In this document: positions 32,801-40,873 of the stretch, one piece after another
Layout of the letters: the number at the start of each line of letters is the position of its first letter
Numbering within the stretch: the first letter of the stretch is position 1
Assembly: GCA_009760885.1 (NCBI GenBank)
Contig: CM019700.1
Location: 5,189,062 to 5,253,061, forward strand
DNA: 64,000 bases
Source: Achatina immaculata
Lineage: Eukaryota; Mollusca; Gastropoda; Stylommatophora; Achatinidae
Reading direction: 5' to 3'
Notes under the pieces: generated by a model
The model's input: the letters and a program-made list of their open reading frames with translations, nothing else
Database searches by the model: none
What the model was told of the DNA's origin: nothing
Translations under genes and position numbers: made by a program

Positions 32801-34640
32801 GGATATAGATAACATCTCCCAGTCAGAGGATATAGATAACATCTCCCAGTCAGAGGATATAGATAACACCTCCAAGTCAGAGGATATAGATAACATCTCC
32901 CAGTCAGAAGATACAGATAACATCTCCCAGTCAGAGGATATAGATAACATCTCCCAGTCAGAAGATACAGATAACATCTCCCAGTCAGAGGATACAGATA
33001 ACATCTCCCAGTCAGAAGATACAGATAACATCTCCCAGTCAGAGGATACAGATAACATCTCACAGTCAGAGGATGAGAGGATGTAGATGACGCCTAACAA
33101 GGACAACATGCTCTGGTCACATCTGTATGGAAGGCACTTGTAATTTTTCTTGGGGGAGGGTTAGATGTCAGCAATTTTGAAGTAAGTCGATTTTAGTGGT
33201 GGTGATGTGGAACCACGGAGCTAAACATTCTGACTTATGTGACAATCTGCCTGCAAGTCCCTGAAACGTGACTTGATACTCGCCATAATGGGACTGACCA
33301 TAACATGGTTGTCGACTAATATGAGTCAGACATCTGCAGCAAAGCTGGCACAAAGTCTTGAATCTCTACTAGGCTATGGGTCTTCAAAAACAAAAAAGGT
33401 ATCGGAAACAAGCATCAGAGCACTGCCTCGTGAATCTTTACTGAACTTCAGACTCGGACTGTAGGGGCTGGCCAGGAGAGTTCATCTCTCGCGCCTATGG
33501 CATTGAACTTCATCGACGAAATTACTGGAGGAGCTAACATAATCAGCATCATAAACCTAGACATCAGAGCCTCAAATATGGCTGAGAGAGAGAGAAGCCC
33601 GGAGGAGAAACTCTGGGGGTCTTACGAAGACCTCCTGCTGACAGCAGGATTTATGGAGGCTACCCAGCTTCCTGTTTAGAAAGCTGAGCGTGCGAAACTG
33701 AACGCTGAAGAAGAAGAAGAATGATAAAAATATGCTTACCTAGCCTGTCAATCTCATGACAGTTTGGACAGTCACAGGTAGCTCTTCCGGTGTAACGACG
33801 CGAATTCCTAGGACTCGGTAACCCAGGAAGTTGAGATCGAGGTAAGAACGGGGAAACTGGGCTGCTGTTTAAGTTCAAGTCCGGCTGGGAAGGCTGTAAC
33901 ATGGATTTGTACGTGTCCTGCAGTAGATGCTGCTGTGATGACAGAAGAGCGGGGTTCGAGGCCAGAGGGTGGCTTATGTGATAATCAGGCGCCGGATACG
34001 AGGCTGCGATTTGCCCGTGCAGAGCTGACGAGTCTGACAACCAGTTGCTACCCGTGGAGTGCATGTTCGCTGCTGGATGCACCTCCCACCACGACGTCCC
34101 TCCAGCGTTGACAGAATGTGACATATCGTTATGTTTGAGTCCATGCGTGGCACCTGGGTGTGTCGTTGGAATGTTAGAAAACGGCCAGGTCGGGTCGTAC
34201 GCACCAGACATGGTCGGAACCCGAGAATACATTGATCCGAAGCTGGAGCCGCCTATTGCATTTTCTCCATGCATTCTCTGGAGCAGAGCCGTCTGCGACA
34301 GATCAGAAGTTTGAGAGGCAGCATGGGCAGCTGAGCTGGGCGCCGAGTAGATTAGGTCATTAGTGTACGAAGAATGGGGGTTTGATGGCACCATTGTGGA
34401 ACGAGAGTACGACAAGTTGTTGGACATTTGCAGCGGCGTGTGGTTTAGCGCCCCCATACGCTGGGGCGTTATGTGGTGGTGTATAGATCCGGATGAAGGT
34501 GCACCAGGGCAGTGTTTCTTCCAGGGGAGAAATGACTTTCCTAGAGTTGCCTCGGCGAGGGGTGGCGGAGATTTGCTTGTGATCTTACTGCACTGGGCTG
34601 CTAACATTGCAAGAGGAGTTCCTCCAAACGGCTGGTGATC
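17761..34640 (-). CDS. Sp8/9-like (Sp6-9 class): Sp8/Sp9-like zinc-finger transcription factor, four 3' coding exons (partial gene)
   Basis: Joined exons 34640-33740, 25910-25754, 19363-19280 and 17866-17761 encode the last 415 residues. In order: an Sp box (residues 8-18, [11 protein letters not shown]), a Ser/Pro/His-rich region with an SWWEVH motif typical of Sp8/Sp9, a Buttonhead box (about 286-296, CDCPNC core), and three C2H2 fingers with zinc ligands C315/C320/H333/H337, C345/C350/H363/H367 and C375/C378/H391/H395. Recognition helices [16 protein letters not shown] and RSDHLSKH are those of GC/GT-box-binding Sp factors. A short acidic tail ends the protein. Family knowledge: nuclear factor in limb/appendage and neural patterning. 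Intron phases from the 5' side are 0, 1, 2, 2. The start codon lies in an upstream exon I could not find. Sp6-9 class is likely from SWWEVH and the Sp box; the exact paralogue is not settled. Confidence 0.93.
17867..18588. other. Sp intron with long G runs
   Basis: G homopolymers at about 18045-18058 and 18157-18172. AAAAAGTCTGAGAACCACTG (about 18134-18154) is a hAT-like end. No gene. Confidence 0.5.
18590..18850 (-). mobile_element. RTE-like LINE C-terminal fragment in Sp intron
   Basis: Minus strand reads [19 protein letters not shown] followed by [11 protein letters not shown], the C-terminal block of RTE-like LINEs. The tail side is CTTCTTCTTCC (inverse GAA triplets). Confidence 0.75.
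18889..19105 (-). mobile_element. LINE-B copy 3, 3' end, in Sp intron
   Basis: Inverse TGAA-type tail (CATTCATTCAT), then GAGGAACTTTG, GGCCTCTCGGTTGTGAGC and CGATGTCTTGCAGCCATCTT. Same orientation as the Sp gene. Confidence 0.9.
19280..19363 (-). CDS. Sp gene exon: zinc finger 2 helix and start of finger 3
   Basis: This 84-base exon has acceptor TTTCCAG and donor G|GTGAGC. It begins with the last base of the Arg codon and encodes [14 protein letters not shown] (helix and histidines of finger 2), the linker TGEKRF, and the cysteine pair of finger 3 (CPKC). It ends two bases into an Arg codon. Helix residues R, E, R are the standard Sp contacts with the central GC-box triplet. The flanking introns contain LINE-B, SINE-2 and a 31-bp minisatellite. 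Confidence 0.95.
19620..19738. repeat. 31-bp minisatellite, about 3.7 units
   Basis: Units contain GGGTTAACCTCTCATGAGGG and AAGATATTAGA. The last partial unit runs into the SINE-2 head, so the array looks like an expansion of the SINE's own 5' sequence. Confidence 0.9.
19700..19900 (+). mobile_element. SINE-2 copy in Sp intron
   Basis: TCTCATGGCAAAGGTTGGGG followed by ATTCAAATCCC is a tRNA-like B box. Then AAATGGGTACC and a GATCGAAGACACTAAGTC 3' part. Related to 24450-24665 and 12470-13790. Confidence 0.65.
19905..20419. other. Sp intron; SINE remnant at right
   Basis: About 20270-20345 (GGGATGCCGGCGCCTGTC ... CACCAGGTACC) matches the SINE-like copy at 43345-43410. An 88-codon frame at 19984-20250 (-) has no recognisable domain. 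Confidence 0.4.
20420..23830 (+). mobile_element. LINE-D copy 1, near full-length non-LTR retrotransposon
   Basis: Order of remnants: exonuclease-endonuclease-phosphatase-like domain (20826-21197: [37 protein letters not shown]); [20 protein letters not shown] linker (21640); RT fingers (about 22270-22500: [40 protein letters not shown]); RT palm [20 protein letters not shown] (22645); active-site region reading FFADNQAL instead of a YADD type (22830); [10 protein letters not shown] (23030); and C-terminus [20 protein letters not shown] (23490). Many stops and frameshifts. It ends in GATGATGATTC. It lies within the second visible Sp intron, antisense to the gene. Confidence 0.9.
23945..24270 (-). 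mobile_element. RTE-like LINE C-terminal fragment in Sp intron
   Basis: Minus strand reads [18 protein letters not shown] followed by RTFVDGLCP, matching the WRxxxExxAxDRxxWRxxVxxLC signature of RTE-like C termini. Upstream part degenerate. Confidence 0.75.
24450..24665 (+). mobile_element. SINE-2 copy in Sp intron, uninterrupted
   Basis: TTCTCATGGCGAAGGTAGGT and GATTCGAATC form the tRNA-like head. The 3' part is TGCTGACCACATCATCC and AATATGGACGCTAACAC. This copy lets the interrupted one at 12470-13790 be read. Confidence 0.65.
24666..25150. other. Sp intron; nothing recognised
   Basis: Unclassified sequence without a gene or repeat that I can match inside the window. Confidence 0.45.
25165..25260 (+). 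repeat. Dispersed repeat with CGTGCGCG motif
   Basis: AAATTTCGTGCGCGGTATGA followed by GCCTAGAGGGAACATTGCTC. Inverse copy at 7597-7665, partial copies at 2545 and 28793. Possibly the inner end of a hAT-type element, by association with TGAGAACC ends at 28912. Confidence 0.55.
25405..25590 (+). mobile_element. Dispersed 3' remnant with triplet tail in Sp intron
   Basis: GTGGAGTCTGCTAAAGTAGT ... CTCGCAGTTCC then GAAGAAGAAG. Best-preserved of the three copies (others at 5120 and 12290). It is 164 bases from the finger-1 exon's donor, inside the intron. Confidence 0.6.
25754..25910 (-). CDS. Sp gene exon: zinc finger 1 and start of finger 2
   Basis: This 157-base exon has acceptor TTCTTTTCAG and donor G|GTAGGC. 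It encodes [13 protein letters not shown], the whole of finger 1 (C-x4-C-x12-H-x3-H with recognition helix KTSHLKAH), the linker TGERPF, and the two cysteines of finger 2 up to WLFCAK. The intron cuts the codon for the Arg after that Lys. Finger 1 has Asn in the KVYNKTSH stretch where vertebrate Sp proteins usually have Gly; the ligands are intact. The exon sits alone between 6.4 and 7.8 kb of repeat-filled intron, so purifying selection is evident from its intact frame. Confidence 0.95.
25911..26564. other. Sp intron; nothing recognised
   Basis: Contains a hAT-like CAGGGGTTCTCGAG at about 26010 and a C run at 26460-26472. Confidence 0.45.
26565..28030 (-). mobile_element. LINE-A copy 4, fullest copy (RT and C-terminus)
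   Basis: Minus strand from 28030: [20 protein letters not shown] (RT block), [12 protein letters not shown], then [39 protein letters not shown] (active-site FADD retained), [20 protein letters not shown], then in the next frame [40 protein letters not shown] and [17 protein letters not shown], ending about 26580 before the ATAAG-rich 3' UTR. Frameshifts separate the blocks. It lacks an endonuclease domain (5' truncation). Within the first visible Sp intron, same strand as the gene. Confidence 0.93.
28032..28757 (+). mobile_element. LINE-C copy 4, best-preserved C-terminal region
   Basis: Open for about 235 codons: [116 protein letters not shown], then the ATGATGATGAT tail. It starts directly at the 5'-truncated edge of LINE-A copy 4, in opposite orientation. 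Confidence 0.93.
28785..28930. mobile_element. hAT-like non-autonomous element end
   Basis: GAGAACATTGCTGGC near 28800 and AAGACTGAGAACCCCTG near 28908 after a run of 16 A. The latter is the inverse of the CAGGGGTTCTCA-type terminus of hAT elements. No partner terminus located with certainty. Confidence 0.45.
28931..29611. other. Sp intron; nothing recognised
   Basis: AT-rich sequence without a recognisable repeat or gene. Confidence 0.5.
29612..30210 (-). mobile_element. LINE-B copy 4
   Basis: Tail CATTCATTCATTTTGATG, then the full C-terminal block back to [20 protein letters not shown], read on the minus strand at about 30120-30200. Same orientation as the Sp gene. Confidence 0.9.
30600..31657 (-). 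mobile_element. LINE-A copy 5
   Basis: Inverse 3' UTR (TTATATCTTCCCCGTGG) through [20 protein letters not shown] and [20 protein letters not shown] to an RT remnant near 31650. A gap of several codons removes the RTLLRE part of the block. Confidence 0.88.
31658..32021. other. Sp intron; nothing recognised
   Basis: Sequence between LINE-A copy 5 and the minisatellite. GCGGTTCTCGAG near 31695 is weakly hAT-like. Confidence 0.4.
32022..33085. repeat. 27-bp minisatellite in Sp intron, about 39 units
   Basis: Units are CAYCTCCCAGTCAGAGG plus ATAYAGATAA. A C/T at position 3, AGAGG/AGAAG, GATATA/GATACA and CCCAG/CCAAG variants are mixed, and several units are 24 bp (AGG deleted). The multiple-of-three unit keeps minus-strand frames open for 222 and 202 residues, read as YLYPLTGRC or SSDWEMLSI; these are not genes. 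The array ends about 655 bases from the Buttonhead exon donor. Confidence 0.97.
33086..33739. other. Sp intron adjoining exon; GAA-tailed remnant
   Basis: About 33230-33720 (+) ends in AACGCTGAAGAAGAAGAAG and is probably the 3' end of an unclassified retroelement. It has a 60-codon frame (33497-33679) of unknown identity. Confidence 0.4.
33740..34640 (-). CDS. Sp gene exon: Sp box, low-complexity region, Buttonhead box
   Basis: This 901-base exon encodes residues 1-300 of the visible protein plus the first base of codon 301. An in-frame TAG immediately precedes it and forms the acceptor (TTCGTAG before GAT), so translation must come from an upstream exon. The ATG at 34607 is the internal methionine of the Sp box LAML motif, not a credible start. 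The donor is G|GTAAGC at 33740/33739. The middle is rich in Ser, Pro, His and Gln, as expected of an activation domain, and carries SWWEVH followed about 13 residues later by NWLSD. That spacing resembles the SWWDV...W region of vertebrate Sp8/Sp9. The Buttonhead box ends the exon. Confidence 0.93.
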
Positions 34641-35434
34641 CTACGAAGTGTAAGAAACATAAACCTAAATTAAAACTCAACACCGACTCTATTTTAGAGG
34701 AATATTCTTAGCTCTTAGTCTAAAAAAATAAACATCCATGACACACGAACATTTTTTTTTTGTAGTAAAAACGACTTCCGCTATGTTTAACCCGGAAATG
34801 ACGCTATGTCTATTTTTAGCGTTTACAGCGGATTAAATTCGTGAATTTGTGACTGCAGAACAGAACTACGTAGTTCGTGTTCTAAATATTTGTAAAAAAA
34901 AACGGGGTTTACACGGTTTGTGGTAGGTTAAGACTTAACAAAATTGGCGAGAAAAATTTCAAGAGCAGTTAGTCTTTAAAATTTCCAAAATCACGAGGCA
35001 GTCTGGAACCGAGCTTGAATTCAGAGCTGCTGTCACTTCGTAGCACAGAATTCTCGACAAGGAGCTATGAAATAGATGTATACACACACAAACAAACAGT
35101 CGAACCCTGCCATTCGTCCGCTTCTCTGCTCATACAACTCAGGTATTCGTCCAAAATTGTTGGAATAAAATTCGAATTGGCCACTCGTACGTTTGCCGGG
35201 GAATTTGGACTGTACCACGTGGTCAATGGCGACTGAGTCAGAGTCACGTGGTGAGCCTCTCGTTTGCCCTAGTTCGCTAAGCTTAATTTGAGGCTCCATG
35301 AACTATTATTATTATTACTATTGGTTATTTTAAAATATTTTCATTGGCAACAAAGCTTAATCAAAGGTTAAAAAAAAAGATAAGTGATTCAGCCAAGACT
35401 AAAAGGAAAACAACGAGAAATACATCCATCCATC
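34641..35434. other. Sp upstream intron; start-codon exon not found
   Basis: I searched the minus strand for a short Sp N-terminal exon followed by GT and saw none that I can support. No repeat was recognised. Confidence 0.4.
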
Positions 35435-35700
35435 CATCCTCCTCCGTGATCGGCAATCGGTCAAGCAGTCACCGACCAGGACACCTTCTTGCATACTGGC
35501 AGAGACAAATTCTCTCCACTTCTCGCCGTCGGCCGCCAGCTTTCTTATTGTGTCCCAGCTGTGCTGTGTGATACTTATTTCTGCTTCTACAGTTCTCCTC
35601 CAGGCAGTCTTTGACTAGCTCCTCTTTCTTCTTCCCTCGGGTGTCCATCGCTCAGTGTTGCTGGGGTCTCTTCGCAGCACATGGCAATCTATTTCCAGCT
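35435..35700 (-). mobile_element. RTE-like LINE C-terminal fragment
   Basis: Minus strand reads TAWRRTVEAEISITQHSWDT and IRKLAADGEKWREFVSAS, with one stop upstream after PEGRRKRS. A clear RTE-like C-terminal block. Confidence 0.83.
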
Positions 35701-36104
35701 TTTTTTTTTTTTTGGTGGGGGGGGGGGGGGTGTAGCTGTTATGATATGCATATCTTCTTGTTCACATTAGGCAGATATGTCTTTTGTATTTAGTGTTTGT
35801 GGCCGGTGAATATTCAAAATCAGAAAGACAACTGAACTGAAGGAAAACTCATTACGAAAGTTTGAATGTGGCATTCATGTCTCTGACCCAGCCAATCCGT
35901 TGGGTTATGTGGAAATCCGTCATATCGAACACACTGAGAAAATAAAGGGGCCATAAAACGGACTAATGTGGCGAAAGGAGTGACATTCCTTGCCGTGAAT
36001 AGGTCATTTTTAATTTTAAAAAATGGAAACACAAAAAAAAACTTGTATTAGTCTAAAAAATGTGCTCTGATGCCAGTACTTGTGAAACAATAATTGGAAG
36101 GTCT
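35701..36104. other. Nothing recognised; T and G runs
   Basis: T13 and a G12 run near 35700-35730; otherwise unclassified. Confidence 0.45.
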
Positions 36105-36360
36105 TGTGTGCCAGCTGGAGCGACTAGTGTAATGGTTAGAGCACTCGTCTAGCAACCGAATGGTCGAGGGTTCGAATCACTAGCTGAGCAGGAATTTTTT
36201 TTCGCGACCAATATAGCCCTGAGGTCGATGGAACCTCGTAAAATGGGTACCAGTAAATATCTGGGAAGGAAAGGCAGCGAGGAAAGGAACTGGCCCACTC
36301 TACCTCATATACCGATGGCTCCAGCATGATGATGTCCCTAACGCTTCGTCCCCTACGGCA
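36105..36360 (+). mobile_element. tRNA-derived SINE
   Basis: ACTAGTGTAATGGTTAGAGC (A box) and GTCGAGGGTTCGAATCAC (B box) are correctly spaced, followed by AATTTTTTTTCGCGACC and AAATGGGTACC. The head looks like a tRNA of about 73 nt, but the 3' extension and lack of a clean acceptor pairing point to a SINE. Confidence 0.75.
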
Positions 36361-36644
36361 TTTACTATGGGATTAATTTTACTTTTACTATGTGCCAGCC
36401 AAAAACTCCGAAACACTTGAGATGGAGACTGAATAGGAGGCTGTAGTGGTGGATGATATTGCGTTCTTGAGAACGTCCATGGGTCTGAAAGTGAACGATG
36501 AGTGGAGGAGTTGGTGGAAAACCAAAAGATTCCGCTGACCACTGAATAAGTCCAAGAACTGGACAGGGGAGCTGCAAGGAAGAGCTGGGGAACTTTGGAG
36601 GAGGAAATGAGTAAATGGGACCATTTCAACTGTAGCCGTTAGGT

Positions 36645-36834
36645 CAGTCAATCATTTGCATGCCCCTTGCGGAACTTTGCTTCCCTGACAGCTCTCCTGT
36701 AGACCTCTCGGTTGTAAGCAAGATGCCTTGCTGCTGATGCATCCATTTGCAGATTATCAACGATCTCTTGCAGCCATCTTCGCCTTGGTCTTCCTCTTTT
36801 TCTTTTTTCCATTATGTACCCTTCCAAGCAGCTA
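36645..36834 (-). mobile_element. LINE-B copy 5, 3' end
   Basis: TGAC-type inverse tail (GTCAGTCAATCATTTGCATG) and coding block to ATTATGTACCCTTCCAAG. Its truncated 5' edge abuts LINE-A copy 6. Confidence 0.9.
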
Positions 36835-36835
36835 G

Positions 36836-37525
36836 GAACTTCTCATTAATCAAGAAGGAAAAATATACGTAGACAAAGCAGCTGTTGAAGAAGTAAACTA
36901 ATTTGCATACCTCTACAGGTACATAGACCAGAATGACCTCTTTCTTAAAGGAAGTTAGAAATAGAATTGCAGAAGCAGCATCTAACTTCAAGAATCTTGA
37001 GAACATATGGAATTCAAAGGTTATAAGCACAAAAACCAAGTTAAGACTATTCAATAAACCAAAGACTATTCAATTCAAATGTAATATCCACCTTCATTTA
37101 TTCATGCGAAAGTTGGAAAACAACCAAAGAAATAGACAAGAAATTAGACTCATTTGAAAATAAATGCTTTTGAAAATACTCGATATAAAATGGAATGAAT
37201 TCAAGAAACAACGCAGAGATAAGACAGAGGAGCAAGTAACAACTTGTCTCATGGGTGATCAGGAAAAGCAGATGGACACACCGTCCATCATCACGTAATG
37301 AGAAGAAACCGTCAGAGAATCCCTAAGCATGCTGTCAAGTGGAACACAACAGGCCGAAGAAAAAGAGGTAGACTACGTGAAACAATAAAGAGGACACTGT
37401 TAAGAGAAACCAAATTAGTAGGCACAAAATAACTTGATGAGGTTAAAAAGCTCGCCAAATCAGGCAAACTTGGCGAACAACCATGTAAGCCCTATGTGAC
37501 GTTTAACGGCACTGGAAGGATGTAA
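36836..37525 (+). mobile_element. LINE-A copy 6
   Basis: Starts CTTCTCATTAATCAAGAAGG, then [19 protein letters not shown] and a small internal duplication (CAATAAACCAAAGACTATTC), the C-terminal block with frameshifts, and CTATGTGACGTTTAACGGCA at the 3' end. Confidence 0.88.
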
Positions 37526-37639
37526 ATGCAGATTAATAACTTTTTTTACCATTGGGAGAAAACACAAAGTATGACGGGAAAATGGTATCCTAACATTGCA
37601 GTGGTCAGCAAGGATGATCTGTTCATTGACAATATTGTT

Positions 37640-37890
37640 AACCATTTTGGAAAAAAAAAAATCTTGAAAAACATCTTCACCTCATCATGGCGAAGTGCTA
37701 AAGAAACTAAAAGTGAGGATAGAAATATTGAAAATCATAAAAAAAAACCACGACAGCTATGATACTTCGGGCATGTTAAGGGACACAGTATCATAATGAA
37801 GACCCTTCTTGAGGCAGGACCGAAAGGAAAAGAACAAGAAGACGACACGGACATGGATGGGTGGACACCATCAAGAGATGGACAGGAACA
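37640..37890 (+). mobile_element. LINE C-terminal fragment (FGHVKGH type)
   Basis: Degenerate reading KKPRQL, YFGHVKGH, IMKTLLEAG and WTDxxKEW-like DMDGWTPSRDGQEQ, as in the C terminus of another LINE lineage. Frameshift near 37760. Confidence 0.5.
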
Positions 37891-37894
37891 ATCT

Positions 37895-38545
37895 TTTCCA
37901 ATGGATCTTATGCCCGGTAATGTAGCCCATCTCAACAATGTTCTCTCTAGAGTTTCACGTGGTCGACATCTTTTTCTTTGTCCTGTTGTGTCTCCCATTT
38001 GATAGCTTGTTTTGGGATTCTCTGATTGCTTCTTCCCATCACGTGGGTAACATATTTCCATGCCTCTTTTTTTTTTTTTTAATCACTCATGAGGCAGGTT
38101 GCTGTGTGCTCATTTTCTTTATCTCTGTGTTGTTCTTGAATTCATTCCATTGTATACGAGTACTTCCCTTAGACATGTGTTTTCAAATGTGTCTAATTTG
38201 TTTTCCATTTCTTTAGTTGTTTTCCAGCTTTCGCATTCATAAATAAGGGTGGATAATACATTGTAACTGAATAATCTTAACTTTTTGTTTTCGTGCTTAT
38301 AACTTGTAATTGTTATATTTTCTAACGATTTTTACAGGCCAATGCTGCCTTTGCTATTCCAATTCTGTCTTTTTTTTCTGGCGCCACCATCCTGGTTTAT
38401 ATAACCGTCGATGTATGCAGACTGGTTTACTTCTTCAACTGCCGTTCTTTCTAATTATATTTCCCCCCCCCCCCCACCCAGCTTGAGTAATGGGAAACTT
38501 CATTATTGTCGTTTTGTCCTGGTTAAATTCAATCCCTATTTGAAA
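37895..38545 (-). mobile_element. LINE-A copy 7
   Basis: Antisense of the C-terminal block (AGAGTTTCACGTGGTCGACA) back to GTTTACTTCTTCAACTGCCG, with a C-run insertion near 38464-38475. The 3' UTR is absent. Confidence 0.85.
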
Positions 38546-38837
38546 TAAAGACTAGCTATGTTCAGTCAATCCGGGCTACTGAAAAGTTGCGCGGGGTTGC
38601 CTATCCTCCATCATTTGAATAAAAAGGGCTCCTTGACATCTTATAGCAACCTGGTCAATGTAAGTTATAATTGGGGGGGGGGGGCCCTCTCGTGCTGCAC
38701 GGTTCAATTAACGGACAATGTTAGTGGGGTTAGCAGTATGACCTCCCTCCCCCCTCCTTTTCCAACTTTATGTTTTGATTTGAAAATGTTTTCACAAAAA
38801 TTATAATGCAGAGATATAATTCTGGTGTGATATTTAT

Positions 38838-39035
38838 TTAATTACCCCAGAAATTACAATAAGTGTTCGAAATGACGTCCATCGCCTCGTAAATGCCCTG
38901 GCGCCCGGCCGAAACAAGACCGCTGCACGTTCATAAGCACTATTCTTTCTTAATGCTTCAAATTCTGGTGTTATGTTATCATTGAGCTCTTGTATCGCTC
39001 TTAGTCTCTTGGTGTAGGCAGCTTATTTAAGTTAT
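38838..39035 (-). mobile_element. DNA transposon transposase C-terminal fragment
   Basis: Minus strand reads YTKRLRAIQELNDNITPEFE, ALRKNSAYERAAVLFRPGAR and TRRWTSFRTLIV without a stop. The helix pattern resembles the end of mariner-like transposases (R.IQELKxxI ... GxxFE-type). Only about 55 residues remain. Confidence 0.45.
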
Positions 39036-39079
39036 CTGTCAGTCATCATATCATACAGACCTTCAGTTTTAACAGCAAT

Positions 39080-39276
39080 GCCTATTTTATGTGTGTTACG
39101 TATTAAATCTCCTTTATGTATGTTACGTATTAAGCCTCCTTTATGTGTGTTACGTATTAAACCTCCTTTATGTATGTTACATATTAAACCTTTATGTGTG
39201 CTACGTATTAAACTTCCTTTATGTGTGTTACGTATTAAACCTCCTTTATGTATGCTACGTATTAAACCTCCTTTAG
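39080..39276. repeat. 27-bp minisatellite, about 7 units
   Basis: Units contain TGTTACGTATTAAACCTCCT and TTATGTG, with a TATGTATG variant. Frames LCVLRIKPP and similar are repeat translations. Confidence 0.94.
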
Positions 39277-39581
39277 GCCACAGTTTTGCCTTATCTTATG
39301 CTTTTTTTTTCTTCTTAACTCTTGTACTCCTGAATTAATGTCCATACATCGACAGAAGAAATCTGGATAAGAAATATTGATTTAAAAAGAAGGGTAAAAA
39401 AAAGTGGAAAGAAGTTTCTCTACACTTTAAAAATTAAGGAGTTGGATTAGTAATGCTCTACTTTTAATTCTAATTAGATTTTGGTTAAATATCGCTCTAA
39501 GCTTTCATTGACATAGGCGTACAAGATTTACCTTCGTTTTCAGCCTTGTTTTGTCGTGAAAGAGTTAACGCGGACGAACAT

Positions 39582-39613
<32 letters not shown>

Positions 39614-40453
39614 TTAGTCTAGGAAATGATAGCAGACATCTTTTCTATAACTTTCTCCTGACGAAAACTTAAAATTTCTAGCTTGCTTCCAAGGAAATCC
39701 TGTCTCGTTCCAACATTTTAGAGAGCAAAGATTTCTACTTTTCTTCTTTTTTTTTTATAAGTCAATCGATAGAGCGAAAAATTGTCTCACTGCTTCAATT
39801 ACTAAGAATTTGCGTAAGCGAGCTAGCACCAGAGCCGCGTTAATCACCCACACCCTAGTGTAACATATTAACCCATTAAGTTTCAAATCGATGTAAAATT
39901 ATATGTTTGCTCTACGATTCTGATTTTTTTTCTTTTTTTTTTTTGGGGAGGGTATAAGAACAGAATATATGTGTAATACTACGCATAATACGCCGGCTTT
40001 CGTTGTAAAACTATTATGGCGTCTGTTTACTCAGGTTGCCCGGATGTTCACTCATTTTAGAACAAACTAACACTTTTCAAAGGAGCAGCAAGTAATTTGA
40101 CCTAAAATAGTCCCACCGTTTACTCCATTGAGAAATCACTGCGCTCAACATTTGTCCAAATCCACAGAATCAAAGCGAATGTATAAAGTTTGTTTGTCTT
40201 GCCTATAGCTTTATAACCTGGGGCTAACTAATAAATGGAAGTTTATTTCCGAAAAGGTGAAGGTTCAATTGCATGGGCTCGTCTAACATTCTGCCGTTTA
40301 TCTGTCGATTTTTAACACTGGCCATGCATGAATTCTCTACAGATTTGTCTACATAGATAATGATAAAAAAATAATTTTAAAAAGTTAGTTTAAAATGACG
40401 CCTTCTTGGGAGTCCCATCCCTTTGTCCACACATTGAACACAATTAAGCTGCT

Positions 40454-40484
<31 letters not shown>

Positions 40485-40507
40485 CTAATTATTCTTATTG
40501 TCTTTAA
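39277..40507. other. No gene; AT and GA microsatellites
   Basis: AT repeat near 39583-39614 and GA repeat at about 40459-40484. The rest is unclassified AT-rich sequence. Confidence 0.5.
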
Positions 40508-40873
40508 CAGTGGTTCTCAAGATTCTTATGATCCACGGACCCATCAAGTCAATGATAATCAGCCCGGGGGGGGGGGGAACGCCCTCAACCTAAGACGAGA
40601 GACATGACCAGAGGACACAAGCTTTTGGGCTTCTATCAGGATCTGGAGAGAACTGCGAGCTTTGCCATTTCGACAGGGATCAGGATCTGATGTGACCAAC
40701 AACCATGAAAGCAAGAGAAGAAGAAGAAGAAGCGGAGATCCTCTTAGCACTGAATTAAAAGACTTTCACATGTTTCCAGTATTCTAGCCTCAACTTATTC
40801 CTAGAGCCCAGCACATGATCCTACCCCCACCGGAAGCATGGGATCACCAAGTTGAGAACCGCCGGACTGACAT
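40508..40873. mobile_element. hAT-like non-autonomous element with nested insertion
   Basis: Left end CAGTGGTTCTCAAGATT and right end complementary AAGTTGAGAACCGCCG form imperfect inverted termini. Inside, about 40575-40735 ends in GAGAAGAAGAAGAAG, a GAA-tailed retro-insertion. No matching 8-bp target duplication was seen. Confidence 0.6.

Noticed and set aside
32395..33063. 222- and 202-residue open frames on the minus strand
   Set aside because: They are translations of the 27-bp minisatellite; the unit length keeps frames open.
34607..34607. ATG as the Sp start codon
   Set aside because: It is the Met inside the conserved Sp-box LAML motif, and upstream in-frame residues (PFGGTP) are also conserved-looking.
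34363..34638. 91-codon plus-strand frame
   Set aside because: Antisense shadow of the Sp exon.
36105..36190. Possible functional tRNA gene
   Set aside because: A and B boxes are good, but the acceptor stem does not pair and a SINE body follows.
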